From Sphaeramia orbicularis (Eukaryota > Chordata > Actinopteri > Kurtiformes > Apogonidae): a DNA stretch of 64,000 nt. The stretch is from contig NC_043966.1 in NCBI RefSeq assembly GCF_902148855.1, forward strand, positions 30,064,647 to 30,128,646, given 5' to 3'. Position 1 is the first letter of the stretch. The number at the start of each line of letters is the position of its first letter. Below the pieces are notes generated by a model. The model made no database searches and was not told where the DNA came from. It worked only from the letters and a program-made list of their open reading frames with translations. Of the stretch, positions 23,770-37,158 are shown piece after piece. Made by a program: the position numbers and the translations under genes.

Positions 23770-26212
23770 TGTTTCAATACTGTACACATATTTCCAGCAT
23801 ATTTATTCATAGAAAAAAAGACCCATGCCCACTACAACCCTGTAAATACAATAAAGTTAAAGGCTGCAAGATATAAGATAACAAGATATATGGACTAATT
23901 ACTAATTATAACTAAGTAACATCTGTCATGAGTGTAAACCAAAAAACTTAGTGAAACTGTTAAGTGGAATCTTTAACCTTTACAAGTCATCTTAAATACC
24001 GCTGTGGGTTGATTCAACTACACTGAAAAATAACACAAAGGAAGAAACCATGTTTATGCATAAATAATAAAACTGTGTGGGTGAAAGTCGCACTAACTGC
24101 TGGTAGATTTCCACGGCACTCAAAGTATAATTCATTTTATAAAAAATACACAAAGGAGTAAAAACAAGCACATAAAACTTAATGAGGATAATGAAAGAAG
24201 GCCTGTTTAGAACACTTAACAGTGAATTGCTGATATAATAGAACATGTGATGAAATATTGGACAGCTGCATTGGACTTAAGTACAATAGGTCTAGTGATC
24301 AATGTCAAACCTCTAAAAACAATGTCTCAAAAGAAGATCAACCAGATCTATCAGAACGTCTGAAGGAAAACAGAGATGAATGTGGTTTCAACATGGAAAA
24401 AACCACCTTCACTGCCACAGGAAAAGAGTCTCGCGGTTGTGAAAACACTAATGTCTCCATTTCTCTTCACACACAGGTACAACCCCCCCCCCCCAAAAAA
24501 AAAACAAAAAAACAGCAAAGTCTAACCTCAAGACTTTTAGAGCAGGTGTAGCCATAATATATATTATCAATCATACGGATATTTTACTGTTTTGAGATGA
24601 AATATTGTGTCTGTTCCATTAAAACAGGCTTGTACTGCAGTTCTCCCCTAAAACAATCCTTCTGACTTGAGTGAAACTGTTGAAAAGGATGCTATGCATT
24701 ACGCATAACCTTTAACCTTTAAGAGTCACCTGAAAGCCACTGTGGAGTCTATCAGCCACAGTGAAAACCCACAAAAAGGAACAAATCTTGAGAAGTTTAT
24801 TTGACCTTAAAACTATTATCCTGTTTGTTCATATGGTTTTATGCATAACCTTTATGTCTAAAAGTCATGTCCTGTATAATAAATACTAGTACACTTGAAT
24901 TTTTATGGCCAGTATGGATATTTTTTCACCATTTCATCACATTCTTCCTACTGCTACATGAGAAATCCGTTTTAAAATGAAATGAGAAGTGCAACTACAC
25001 CAAGCTCTACCGAGTCAGCAGAGGAAAAGAGTCTGCTGACGTTACGAGTTCCTGTCAGTTCACACTATGGGTCACACTTTATGGTATTTCCTTTTGCTGA
25101 AAAAAAGAAAGATGTATTATTAAAGACAGGGTGGCAATCCCCTGCATACCCAACCTGACATTTATAAACCTACACAGTTAATAGGGTAATCAGAATAGAA
25201 CTGATATTTCCATCAGCCCTGCTGGGTATATGCCTCTTACATCTCACATCCAGATGTGAGCATGAGGGCGAAAAGATGAGCTTTACTGGTCTGAGGTGCT
25301 GTTTTACTCTTCAGTTTTCAATACGCAAATTCGATGAAAAATTTGCTGGAGGGAAACATGAAATATTCAACCCACCGAGTGCAGAGTTAATCACAGGTGG
25401 CACCTACTTACAATAAAACTGCTGTGTGATTTCAGTATCTCTATATGACTCATTTCTTGTTGTAAAGGCGTTGAAAGTGATTCTCGTGTCATTGTAAATG
25501 TATTTTTAGAGAAGTCCTTTTCTCCTGACCGCTGTTGTTGGTCAGTACTGCATGTAGTAACACAAGAAAGTCCCTTCTCTATCCTGTGCAGGGAAGACAC
25601 TTGTGTCTTAAATTAGTACAGACTGCTCTCAGTTTTCAGAAAATGCATTCGGTTTTACAAGAACTGAATTTTCATTTATTTTTTAATTACTTATTTTCAA
25701 GTTAGACTCAGGGAGGAAACAGTAAAATTCTCTCAACTTACAAAACATTTTAATTCTCATGTTCATTGACATTTGTACTGATATTTTCTAATTTATAACA
25801 ATCTAAATGAAGTAAAAAAAAAAAAGTCTCTACTGGTTTCAGACATTGCAGAGTATGTTTGTTTTAGTTTACATTCCCAGGTTTTATGATAACAATGTGA
25901 CCTCCATATGAATTCTACTGACTCGGAACCATAATATACCAAACCAATTTGCAGGGCCATAAATAACTAGAAGAACATTAAACATGTATTTTGATGTAAT
26001 ATATGAAATATTAAATTATGGAAGCTGAGCCGTGAAAGTCCTGATGTGTTTTCTCTTAGTCTAAAATGAATGAAAAAGATGATAAAACTGAAAGTAAGTC
26101 ACACTCTCTGTTGAAACCAAGCATTTCCTTTCAAAACCATGACCTTCAGACATTGTATGATGCCAGATGTGACAATATTGTATAAAAATAAAATGATAAA
26201 ACATGTAAAATG

Positions 26213-26354
<142 letters not shown>

Positions 26355-27765
26355 ATAATCAGTCTTGGGACTCCTGTTATGTTACACCAGATAAATTATT
26401 AGTGGAGAGCTACAATGGTGGAAACACCGCTCTGCATCATTTTTTCCGTGCATTCACACATTTGATTTAGTGCTAAAGGCGTTAACCACAGACGCACATT
26501 ATATTCAGACTTAACCTGGTGTTTCAAAGATCAGCTCAGCCCACACTTTAATGTTAACAAAAACTTTGTCAATCTACATACAGTATACATGTACATAACT
26601 AGACATTATATTTATTTTATTATTTTATATTTATATCTAAAGAAACTTAATTGCTCCTCTTATTGCATTACCTGCATTAAGTCTGCAACATTGTGAAACT
26701 GAGATACAGTGCATGTCAATTAGTCATTCTTTTCCCCTTATTGCAGTATTTTGTTAACACATTCAAGCACATTTTCTGTATGTTTTTAAAACAGATACAC
26801 ACATATAAAATTTTTAGGACATATTAGGCATATAATTACTAACATATTTTTGTATGCAGTGTGTAAGAGGTTCAGGGAGCTCTAATTACAGAAATGGAAA
26901 TTAATAATTAGAATATTTAACACGAATCACTGCGTTTTCAATAGCTCTACATTGGAATGAGTCATTTATATGTACCGTGGGAGTGTGATGTATTTCACAG
27001 TCTGCCACGTTCTGCCCCGGTAGCAACTTGCATGGCTGAAAAGTGAAGCTAGTGTGGAAAATCTAAAATCTAAATCTGCAGCAAACTGAATGTCTACTGG
27101 GGGCTGACGCTAAAAGCAGGTTCGATCCCTGTAGACCCCCATGTTAATGTATCACATTTTACAGCTGAAATAAAAGTCTTTACAGCTTGATACAAAAACA
27201 CAGTTCATTTCCCTCTCTATGCCAACAGAATATATAACTTACCTATTACACGATCAAATAGTAAATCTTTCGGCATCATGAAGGAATAGGCCTTTGTGAT
27301 CAATAGACGAGTATTTATTTAGAGAATTCCCTTACAGTTGTGCCCCATGGGACCTTATTTCAGAGAGAAAAAATGCATTACAGTCAGTGGTGAGAGACAT
27401 AATAATGATGAACTAGTAATATTATGTTAGTCAATTTAAATGATAATTTACAAGTCAAAAAGTTGCAGTTTGTTGTAAAACTGTTGAAGTATCAAGAAAC
27501 TGTGAGACTACATAAAAAGACATACAGAAATACATAAATATAGATATACTAGTACTAGTGTGACCCATGGGGATCCATAGGTTCTATGTAGTAGTTTGTA
27601 TGTTGTTGTGTATTTGTGTATGCTGCACTGCTATTGTCTAGCAGTCACTGTCAAAGTATTCTGGCCATAGTAACATGGTTGTGAGACGACAATATTCCAA
27701 AATTACTATTATCTCCCAAAACACTGGTCCTACCATCTTGTCGTTTTTGCTAGTCTGTTCCTTGA

Positions 27766-27831
27766 CCAAAAACACATAAGTATGCCATACTGCAGCAATC
27801 AGGTCTTTCCGGATTTTGAGTGAGTCCCCAG

Positions 27832-27862
<31 letters not shown>

Positions 27863-27892
27863 CACACACACATACACACACACACACGCACG

Positions 27893-27941
<49 letters not shown>

Positions 27942-29980
27942 CGGCCACTTGGCTTTTATAATCTAGATAGACTATGTACCAGAAAATCACACAGTGACAT
28001 CTGAAGCAGCTTCAACATGACCAGAATTGCAGTAATTTTCACTTGATCTTAACACTTTTTCAACTCGCTGAACACTTTACACTGAGGTAAAATGAGCAGC
28101 GTCTGCTTTGTGTTGGTGACATAATCACATGCAACACTAGATGCAGTCCACTCGCCTGTTGGACTTAAAACTAGATGCTTCTCTACTCTCTTTGTAACAA
28201 ACCACAACATTCTGGACTCAGAAGATTATCTCTTAAACTGACAAATAACATACATGTAAATGGGTCCACAATTTAAATATATCACTTACCACTGACTGTT
28301 GATAATTTTTCCAAAGAAACAGTGGAAAGGGCAGTACTTTAGTTTTCCATGTGTTTATTAGCCTCATCCCAGATAGCAAAGAGATACTGGGATGGATCTG
28401 GAACAGAATCGCTGACCAAAACCGCTTGGCAGATCTGTCCCAGTGTTCGAATGCACATCGGGCCAAAACAAATACTGCTCCGCGAAACAGATCTTCTACA
28501 GAAATGGTCCAGCTCTGGCCCAGCTCTTAACTGCTGAAACAGGCATCCTAAGCTCTTTTTCCTCAAACATGTCTTCCATGGTTGTGTTTACACTAACCAG
28601 AAAAAAAAAAAAAAAATTACAATAACCAGCATAACTTCACTGCACTTTTAGCATTAACTGGTATTGAAATGTATGGTCTGTCAGCTAGCATGCTAATTAG
28701 CCGAGGCAGCTGTAATTACTGTCCGTACACATTTCTACCACATTTCAACTTTGACATTACTGTTATCAAATGAAACTGTAGGTGTTAACATTTATCAAGC
28801 AGAAAATTTGACACATGTATTGTGTTTTCAGAATGTTCTGGTTTCATCCCTTGCTCTTGTCCAACTCCACCTGTTTGTTTCCTTAAAACCAACATGTTGA
28901 CAGCCATGTTGAACATCTTCAGGCTTCAAAATAGCAGTTCAAAATCTAACGGATGACTACAAAAAGGGTTCGTCCACTATTTATATAAAATCTACGGTCC
29001 TGTCGCCAAGTTTCCTCACCAATTTTTACCACATAATTCTGTGTAATGATATAAATAACAGCTTGAAAAAGTGTCCATAGCATATTGTATTATTCTAAAG
29101 GGGTCATATTTTGTTAAACCCACTTTTATTAGTCTTTGATACATTTTTTGTGTGTATTTGGACCCTAATAGTTCATAAAGTTTGAATTTGAAACCTCCAG
29201 GTGCTGCAAAGCTATCTTTATATACATTTTGGCAAAAATTGAGTGGATTTCTACAACCTGTTTTAATTCCTGCTTAATTTGTTACGTCTATAACTAGTTA
29301 CGCCATGACAATTGCACATATAAGGTCATGACTTCTGACAAACATTTCTCCGAGTATGACACAACTGTTTGTCAGCCGCAGCGGTTGTAGTCCATACTGA
29401 AAATATGTCCAAACTTCAAGCCAATTACCTAAAATGATCAGTTGTTGTTTGAATGGGACAGAGCAGCACAGCCAACAACCTGGAGGGGGTGGGGCATAAA
29501 GTGGCTCATGTGCATTTAAAGGGCCAGCGCTCAAAACGACCTTTCTGGTGTCATTACTCAGAAATAGGGTTGAAGATGGACCTGTGGAGTTGAATTAATG
29601 AAAAATTCAGACCCAAACAGAGCATTTACAGTTTATTTCAAACACAAGGAAATGCTTGAAAATGAATAATTCCTTTTTTTTTTTTTTTAAAGCAAAATAT
29701 TACTCCTCTAAATAGTGCGCAGTTAACATGGTTTGAGGTAATTTTTTTGGATATAATAAAAAACCTGGCATACTATTTTAACATCCTAATTAGGTTAGTT
29801 CAGAGTCATGGACATTCTCTACATATACAATAATCTGTCTGTCCCCAATCTAAGTGATCGAAGTAGCTATGCAACATGTTCAGAGGTTTTTATAAACATT
29901 TTGGGGGTCTACCTCAAAACTGAGAATTTACCTACTATAGTATTGCATTTCCTGAAAGACAGGCTGTGTTAGTTATGATT
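27766..29980 (+). other. 2.2-kb segment present only in array unit 1
   Basis: In units 2-4 the text runs directly from GTTCCTTGACCAA into GGCATGATAGACCC. In unit 1 these are separated by about 2.2 kb, beginning with CACATAAGTATGCC and a (CA)n tract. I see no gene in it and no clear inverted ends, so it may be an insertion in unit 1 or a deletion in the ancestor of units 2-4. Confidence 0.7.
27831..27940. repeat. (CA)n microsatellite
   Basis: Long CA tract with interspersed CTACA and CGCA units, inside the segment unique to unit 1. Confidence 0.95.
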
Positions 29981-30509
29981 TCTGGCATGATAGACCCTTT
30001 TCACAAATGACATTTTGACTCATTAAAGCAGAAAACACAGAGGTGTAATTGGTGTCATTATAAATCAGTGTATTCCATTTAGGTGTATGGGTTAAAAGCC
30101 TTGGACAGGTAGACACTGGTTCACTGAATTCAAAAGGAAACTAAAAGTAACTGAATCATAGTTAATATAACCAGTAAATCGAATTCTTAGATTTTTTTTT
30201 TTAATGACAGACTTCTTGTATTTGGGAACACATAAATGAGAGAAGCTTTAAATTGGACAGTGTTTAACCACTGAGTGACCATGTCACCCACAAAGAGAGA
30301 ACAAGGCTTTAACGCTCTAAGGACAGACTGTAATAGAAAATGTCTTCATACTTTTTACGGTGAAATAACTGTGGGACTGTTTCTCTATTCTCGTTCTGAA
30401 TGTCAAACCTACTTAACCCATTTTATCTCCAGTCTGGTCAGTGAATTCCTTTTTTTTAATTAGAGCAAAGGCAGAGTGGGAAGATATGTTGGTTTTCTTG
30501 CGGTTTCAG

Positions 30510-30598
30510 AGTTTCACTTTCCACTGTGAAGAATTTCCCCTCGTCACAGGAGGATATGAGGTAAGCATCTAAGAAGATGGCAGAAAGGGCTATAAAAG
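30510..30598 (+). promoter_or_regulatory. ISRE + NF-kB + TATA promoter of chemokine 1
   Basis: AGTTTCACTTTCC (30510-30522) fits the interferon-stimulated response element consensus AGTTTCNNTTTCC. GAATTTCCCC (30531-30540) is a near-consensus NF-kB site in reverse. TATAAAAG lies at 30591-30598, 155 bp before the ATG. The spacing is identical in all four copies. Confidence 0.75.
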
Positions 30599-30745
30599 AT
30601 GACCCCTCACATCGTCTGAACACAGTGCATCTGTCAACAAGCTTGTATCTTTCAGCCAGTGTCTGCAGATACAACCATTTCACCTGCCGTCTGTAAACGG
30701 AGACCAGATCCAGCACGACGTCATCTCGACTAAAGACAAACCAGT

Positions 30746-31606
30746 ATGTCCAGCATCATGAAAGTGTTTCTGCTCTTCGCTGCTGTCATGTTCTGCATCT
30801 CTGAGGCTAAATGTAAGTTTGTATTTTTTTATTTAAAGTGTTATATGTGCAACAGGAAGTTCTGTTTTGTTGAGAGAGAAGTAATAAGAATACACGCGGT
30901 TTAACTGATCTGTTTTTTCTTGTTTTCCTATGCAGTCGATGACAAAGGGCAGAATTGTCTGTGTCGAAGCACAAGGGATAAACTTAGTGCCGGGAATAAA
31001 GTAAAAGACATCCAGATCTACCCTAAAACAGTCTTCTGTGACAACGTTGAGATTGTGTAAGTAATGTGTTGCATACATTGAGTCACATTAATGAAGTAGT
31101 GGTTAAACTACAAGACTAGTTTTGGTTCTTGATTTAGCTTCATAAAAGTGTGGTCTAAGTAATGAATTGGATTCCACTGGACGAGCCAAAAGCATTAGAT
31201 CCAGACCTCTAAATAAATGACTGCTAGACTCACAATACTCAGCACTCTCACAGTCAACATCAAACCTGCAACCCTAAACAATTTGTTTCTGTTTTGCTAT
31301 AACTTGGTGAAAAAAAGCATGATTTTCTTCAAGTGCCTCTTCCATTCTCTTCAACAGTGTCACCGACCAAAACGGCCTTCGCTTCTGCCTGAACCCCAAC
31401 GTGAAAGTAGTGAAGAAACTCATAGCGCGCATCATGTGAGTAAATAAGTCCAAGTCTATCCAAGTATTCCACTCACAGATTCTGGAAATGACAACTACAG
31501 TGACTAACATAACGCCTTCTGTTTTACTGTGTGTTGTTATTTTAGGTCCGCGAAGAGAAGTCGCACTACTGCAGCCACCCCTACCAGCAGCTCCTTGGCT
31601 CAGTAA
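30746..31606 (+). CDS. CXC chemokine, CXCL9/10/11-like, copy 1
   Basis: Exons 30746-30812, 30936-31056, 31358-31435 and 31546-31606 give 108 residues; all junctions are GT-AG and in phase. This four-exon layout is usual for CXC chemokines. A signal peptide (about residues 1-21, ending MFCISEA) precedes a mature protein with Cys30-Leu-Cys32, Cys57 and Cys73. The residues before the CXC motif are GQN, so it is not ELR-type. The basic C-terminus (KKLIARIMSAKRSR) is followed by a Thr/Ser tail. The family acts outside the cell as a leukocyte attractant through G-protein receptors. A CXCR3-ligand-like role is inferred from the missing ELR and the interferon-type promoter; which fish CXCL subgroup it belongs to is not settled. 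AATAAA lies at 31854-31859, and ATTTA motifs in the 3' UTR suggest an unstable mRNA. Confidence 0.92.
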
Positions 31607-33719
31607 GAAGAACAGATGACCTCTGACCTCAGACACATGCACCTTTGTTGAATGTAGACGTTAAATGAAAGCAAAAAAGCTGGGAATTACAACTCTGTGA
31701 CTACTTTGCCTATTTATCTTCTATTTATACTAATGGGATCTTATTGAATGTACTATAGAATGTGCCACTTTTTTATGTCCTTGTTTTTGTAAATAGATTT
31801 AATATATTATACATTTTTCTGCAGTTTGCTTTTTTTTTATCCTGCTTAATAATAATAAAAATCTGTCAAATTAAGGAGTAAATGTGTTTCTTACCTGATA
31901 CAACTCTGTGTGAACAGTGCAACCTTGTGGTTTAAATTCATCAATGCAAGAGAAAAAGGTTATAGTTTTGTTTCTTTTTGTTTTTTTTTTTACTTTTCTT
32001 TGACAAAATACAAATGAACAAAATATGTAGGCACATATAGCAATAATACTGCAGGAAACACAGTTGTGGAAAAAAAAGACAATTAACAACACATAAAAAC
32101 AGAAAAAACAATACATTCTTGTCTAAGTTTTTCATATTTCCCCAAACTTAGGACATAAGAGTTGTTTGAGAAATTATTCAGCCAGAACATGTGAGGATTT
32201 TGTGAATTGGAAATGTTTTTTCGATACATATTTCACATATAAAATAATGAAAAATAATCATGTACTCAAAACAGATGTCTTTTGGGTTAACATTAACAAA
32301 AGTTCCGTTCAGTTTATTTTGAATATGCAACAAAACAAATAAAATAATCCTACTTTAGGCCTTAGAAATAAAGCTGATTGCAAGAAAACATAAAAACTTA
32401 TACATATACATGAAAACAAAATATCACGTCATTTGCATATTTGAAAAGGAGTGGGAGGAAGTATAACTGATTTAATGCCATCCCTTCTCCACACGACAGT
32501 CAAAGTAAGCACTGAATTCATGTGTTTTGTTACAACAGTCTGTAATATAAGTTCATATGGTGATAAATATCATTGCAATAATATAAATTGTTCTTAAAAT
32601 TTATCCTGTTGACGTGGTCATCTGTGCTCACATGTTGCAGACATTGTTTTTACCTATTATACTAGATGATGAATTTTTCATTCGGCATAATGAAGGAATA
32701 GACCTTTGTGATCCACAGGTGAATATTTATTTAGAGAATTCACTTACAGTTGTGCCCCATGGGACCTTATTTCAGAGGGAAAAAAATGCACTAGAATCAA
32801 TGGTGAGAGACATAATAATGTTGATTTTGTAATATTATGCGAGTCAATTTAAAAGATAATTTTACAAGTCAAAAAAGTTACAGTTTGTTGTAAAACTGTT
32901 GAAGTATCAAGAGACTGTGAGACTGCATAAAAAGACATACGTAAACACGTAAATATAGATATACTAGCGCATTGCCCCGTGGGGATCCACAGGTTCTAGA
33001 TGCGGTAGTTTGTATGTTGTGTATTCGTGCATGCTGTATTGCATTTGTCCAGCAGTCACCGCCAAAGCTTTCTGGCATTAGCAACATGATTATAAGACTA
33101 TTGTATTCCAGAATTACTAATATCTCCCAAAATATTGGTCCTATGAACTTGCTGTTTTCACTAGACTGTTCCTTGACCAACAACTTTTTGGCATGATAGA
33201 CCCTTTTCACAACTGACATTTTGACTCATTAAAGCAGAAAACACAGAGGTGTAATTGGTGTCGTTATAAATCAGTATATTCCATTTAAGTGTATGGGTTA
33301 AAAGCCTTAGACAGGTAGATACTGGTTCACTGAGTTCCAGAGGAAACTAAAAGTAAATGAATCATAGTTAATATAACCAGTAAATCAGATTCTTTCATTT
33401 TTTTTAATGACAGACTTCTTGTATTTGGGAACACATAAAGAGCTCAATGAGAGAAGCTTTAAATCGGACAGTGTTTAACCACTGAGTGACCATGTCACCC
33501 ACAAAGAGAGAACAAGGCTTTAACGCTCTAAGGACAGACTGTAATAGAAAATGTCTTCATACTTTTTACGGTGAAATAACTGTGGGACTGTTTCTCTATT
33601 CTCGTTATTTATCTCAAACCTGCTTAACCCATTTTATCTCCAGTCTGGTCAGTGAATTCCTTTTTTTAATTAGAGCAAAGGCAGAGTGGGAAGATATGTT
33701 GGTTTTCTTGTGGTTTCAG

Positions 33720-33808
33720 AGTTTCACTTTCCACTGTGAAGAATTTCCCCTCGTCACAGGAGAAGATGAGGTATGCATCTAAGAAGATAGTAGAAAGGGC
33801 TATAAAAG
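33720..33808 (+). promoter_or_regulatory. ISRE + NF-kB + TATA promoter of chemokine 2
   Basis: AGTTTCACTTTCC at 33720-33732, GAATTTCCCC at 33741-33750 and TATAAAAG at 33801-33808. The element text is the same as in copy 1. The downstream interval to the ATG is again 155 bp. Confidence 0.75.
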
Positions 33809-33955
33809 ATGACCCCTCACATCATCTGAACACAGTGCATCTGCCAACAAGCTTGTATCTTTCAGCCAGTGTCTGCAGATACAACCATTTCACCTGCCGT
33901 CTGTAAACGGAGACCAGATCCAGCACGACGTCATCTCGACTAAAGACAAGCCAGT

Positions 33956-34821
33956 ATGTCCAGCATCATGAAAGTGTTTCTGCTCTTCGCTGCTGTCATG
34001 TTCTGCATCTCTGAGGCTCAACGTAAGTTTGTATTTTTTTATTTAAAGTGTTATATGTGCAACAGGAAGTTCTGTTCTGTTGAGAGAGAGGTAATAAGAA
34101 CACAAGCAGTTTAACTGATCTGTTTTTTCTTGTTTTCCTATGCAGTCGATGACAAAGGGCAGAATTGTCTGTGTCGAAGCACAAGGGATAAACTCAGCAC
34201 CAGGAATAAAGTAAAAGACATCCAGATCTACCCTAAAACAGTCTTCTGTGACAACGTTGAGATTGTGTAAGTAATGTGTTGCATACATTGAGTCACACTA
34301 ATGTGGTGGTGGTTAAACTACAAGACTAGTTTTGGTTCTTAGTTTTGCTTCATAAAAGTGTGGTCTTAGTAATAGATTGGATTCCACTGGACGAGCCAAA
34401 AGCATTAGATCCAGACCTCTAAATAAATGACTGCTAGACTCACAATACTCAGCACTCTCACAATCAACGTCAAACCTGCAACCCTAAACAATTTATGTTT
34501 CTGTTTTGCTATAACTTGGTGAAAGAAAAAGTACTATTATTCTTCAAGTGCCTCTTCTGTTCTTTTCAACAGTGTCACCGACCAAAACGGCCTTCGCTTC
34601 TGCCTGAACCCCAACGTGAAAGTAGTGAAGAAACTCATAGCGCGCATCATGTGAGTAAATCAGTCCAAGTCTATCCAAGTATTCCACTCACAGATTCTGG
34701 AAATGACAACTACAGTGACTGACATAATGCCTCCTGTTTTACTGTGTGTTGTTATTTCAGGTCCGCGAAGAGAAGTCGCACTACTGCAGCCACCCCTACC
34801 AGCAGCTCCTTGGCTCAGTAA
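33956..34821 (+). CDS. CXC chemokine, CXCL9/10/11-like, copy 2
   Basis: Exons 33956-34022, 34146-34266, 34573-34650 and 34761-34821 give 108 residues and an intact frame. It differs from copy 1 at the exon 1/2 junction, where EAQLDD replaces EAKFDD at the start of the mature protein, and in the N-loop, where KLSTRNKVKD replaces KLSAGNKVKD. The four cysteines, the DQNGLRFCLNPN turn and the basic C-terminal helix are unchanged. N-terminal and N-loop residues contact the receptor in chemokines, so both changes could alter potency or selectivity. The role is inferred as for copy 1. Confidence 0.92.
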
Positions 34822-36922
34822 GAAGAGCAGATGACCTCAGACACATGCACCTTTGTTGAATGTAGACGTTAAATGAAAGCAAAAAAGCTGGGAATTACAA
34901 CTCTGTGACTACTTTGTCTATTTATCGTCTATTTATACTGATGGGATCTTATAGAATGTATCGCCGCTATTTTATGTCCTTGTTTTTGTAAATATATTTA
35001 ATATATTATACATTTTTCTGCAGTTTGCATTTTTTTTTTATCCTGCTTAATAATAAAAGAAAAATCTACCAAATTAAGGAGTAAATGTGTTTCTTACCTG
35101 ATACAACTCTGTGTGAACAGTGCAACCTTGTGGTTCAAATTCATCAATGCAAGAGAAAAAGGTTATAGCTTTGTTTGTTTTGTTTTGTTTTTTACTTTTC
35201 TTTGACAAAACACAAATGAACAAAACATGTAGACATATATAGGAATAATACTGCAGGAAACCCAGTCGTGGAAAAAAAAGACAATTAACAACACATAATA
35301 ACAGAAAAAACAATACATTCTTGTCTGAGTTTTTCATATTTCCCCAAACTTAGGACATAAGAGTTGTTTGAGAAATTATTCAGCCAGAACATGTGAGGAT
35401 TTTGTGAATTGGAAATGTTTTTTCAATACATATTTCACATATAAAATAATGAAAAATAATCATGCATTCAAACTAGACGTCTTTTGGGTTAACATTAACA
35501 AGAGTTCGGTTCAGTTTTTTTTCAAATATGCAACAAAACAAATAAAATAATCCTTCTTTAGGCCTTAGTAATAAAACAGATTGCAAGAAAACATAAAAAC
35601 TTATACATATACATGAAAACAAAATATCACGTCATTTGCATATTTGAAAAGGAGTGGGAGGAAGTATAACTGATTTAATGTCATCCCTTCTCCACACGAC
35701 AGTCAAAGTAAGCACTGAATTCATGTGTTTAGTTAAGACAGTCCATAATATAAGTTCATATGGTGATAAATATCATTGCAATAATATAAATTGTTCTTAG
35801 AATTTATCCTGTTGACATAGTCATCTGTGCTCACATGTTGCAGACATTGTTTTTACCTATTATACTAGATGATGAATTTTTCATTCGGCATAATGAAGGA
35901 ATAGACCTTTGTGATCCACAGGTGAGTATTTATTTAGAGAATTCCCTTACAGTTGTGCCCCATGGGACCTTATTTCAGAGGAAAAAAATGCACTAGAATC
36001 AATGGTGAGTGGCATAATAATGATGATTTTGTAATATTATGCGAGTCAATTTAAAAGATAATTTTACAAGTCAAAAAAGTTGCAGTTTGTTGTAAACTGT
36101 TGAAATATCAAGAGAATGTGAGACTGCATAAAAAGACATACGTAAATACGTAAATATAGATATACTAGCGCATTGCCCCATGGGGATCCACAGGGTCAAG
36201 ATGCGGTAGTTTGTATGTTGTTGTGTATTTATGGATGCTGTACTGCATTTGTCCAGCAGTCACCGCCAAAGCATTCTGGCATTAGCAACATGATTAAGAC
36301 TATTGTATTCCAGAATTACTAATATCTTCCCAAATATTGGTCCTATGAACTTGTCGTTTTCACTAGACTGTTCCTTGACCAACAACTTTTTGGCATGATA
36401 GACCCTTTTCACAACTGACATTTTGACTCATTAAAGCAGAAAACACAGAGGTGTAATTGGTGTCGTTATAAATCAGTATATTCCATTTAAGTGTATGGGT
36501 TAAAAGCCTTGGACAGGTAGATACTGGTTCACTGAGTTCCAGAGGAAACTAAAAGTAAATGAATCATAGTTAATATAACCAGTAAATCAGATTCTTTCAT
36601 TTTTTTTAATGACAGACTTCTTGTATTTGGGAACACATAAAGAGCTCAATGAGAGAAGCTTTAAATTGGACAGTGTTTAACCACTGAGTGACCATGTCAC
36701 CCACAAAGAGAGAACAAGGCTTTAACGCTCTAAGGACAGACTGTAATAGAAAATGTCTTCATACTTTTTACGGTGAAATAACTGTGGGACTGTTTCTCTA
36801 TTCTCGTTATTTATCTCAAACCTGCTTAACCCATTTTATCTCCAGTCTGGTCAGTGAATTCCTTTTTTTTAATTAGAGCAAAGGCAGAGTGGGAAGATAT
36901 GTTGGTTTTCTTGTGGTTTCAG

Positions 36923-37011
36923 AGTTTCACTTTCCACTGTGAAGAATTTCCCCTCGTCACAGGAGGATATGAGGTAAGCATCAAAGAAGATAGCAGAAAG
37001 GGCTATAAAAG
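36923..37011 (+). promoter_or_regulatory. ISRE + NF-kB + TATA promoter of chemokine 3
   Basis: AGTTTCACTTTCC at 36923-36935, GAATTTCCCC at 36944-36953 and TATAAAAG at 37004-37011, with the same 89-bp span and the same 155-bp distance to the ATG. Confidence 0.75.
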
Positions 37012-37158
37012 ACGACCCCTCACATCGTCTGAACACAGTGCATCTGCCAACAAGCTTGTATCTTTCAGCCAGTGTCTGCAGATACAACCATTTCACCTGC
37101 CGTCTGTAAACGGAGACCAGATCCAGCACGACGTCATCTCGACTAAAGACAAACCAGT

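Larger units (their letters stand above)
27241..32650 (+). repeat. Chemokine array unit 1
   Basis: First of four direct tandem units. It begins with ACCTATTACACGATC, the divergent counterpart of ACCTATTATACTAGATGATG in later units, and runs through the first chemokine gene and its 3' flank. It is about 2.2 kb longer than the others because of the segment 27766-29980. Its first 520 bp are the most diverged of the array. Confidence 0.85.
32651..35853 (+). repeat. Chemokine array unit 2
   Basis: 3203-bp direct repeat. It starts ACCTATTATACTAGATGATG and covers the upstream block, promoter, four-exon gene, introns and 3' flank. Introns and flanks are nearly as similar to the other units as exons are, which points to recent duplication or gene conversion. 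Confidence 0.9.

Noticed and set aside
24258-24551. 97-codon frame containing a CACAG|GTACAA donor-like site
   Set aside because: It lies in a locally duplicated repeat-rich region, has no matching acceptor or partner exon, and ends in poly-C and poly-A runs.
30456-30716. Minus-strand 86-codon frame over each chemokine promoter
   Set aside because: It overlaps the ISRE, NF-kB and TATA elements and the 5' UTR. It is open by chance and copied with the unit.
32878-33219. Similar open frames in the upstream block of each array unit (also near 27638 and 39412 on the minus strand)
   Set aside because: They recur only because the whole unit is duplicated. They lack consistent starts, stops and splice sites, and the unit 1 version has diverged without an excess of silent changes that I can see.
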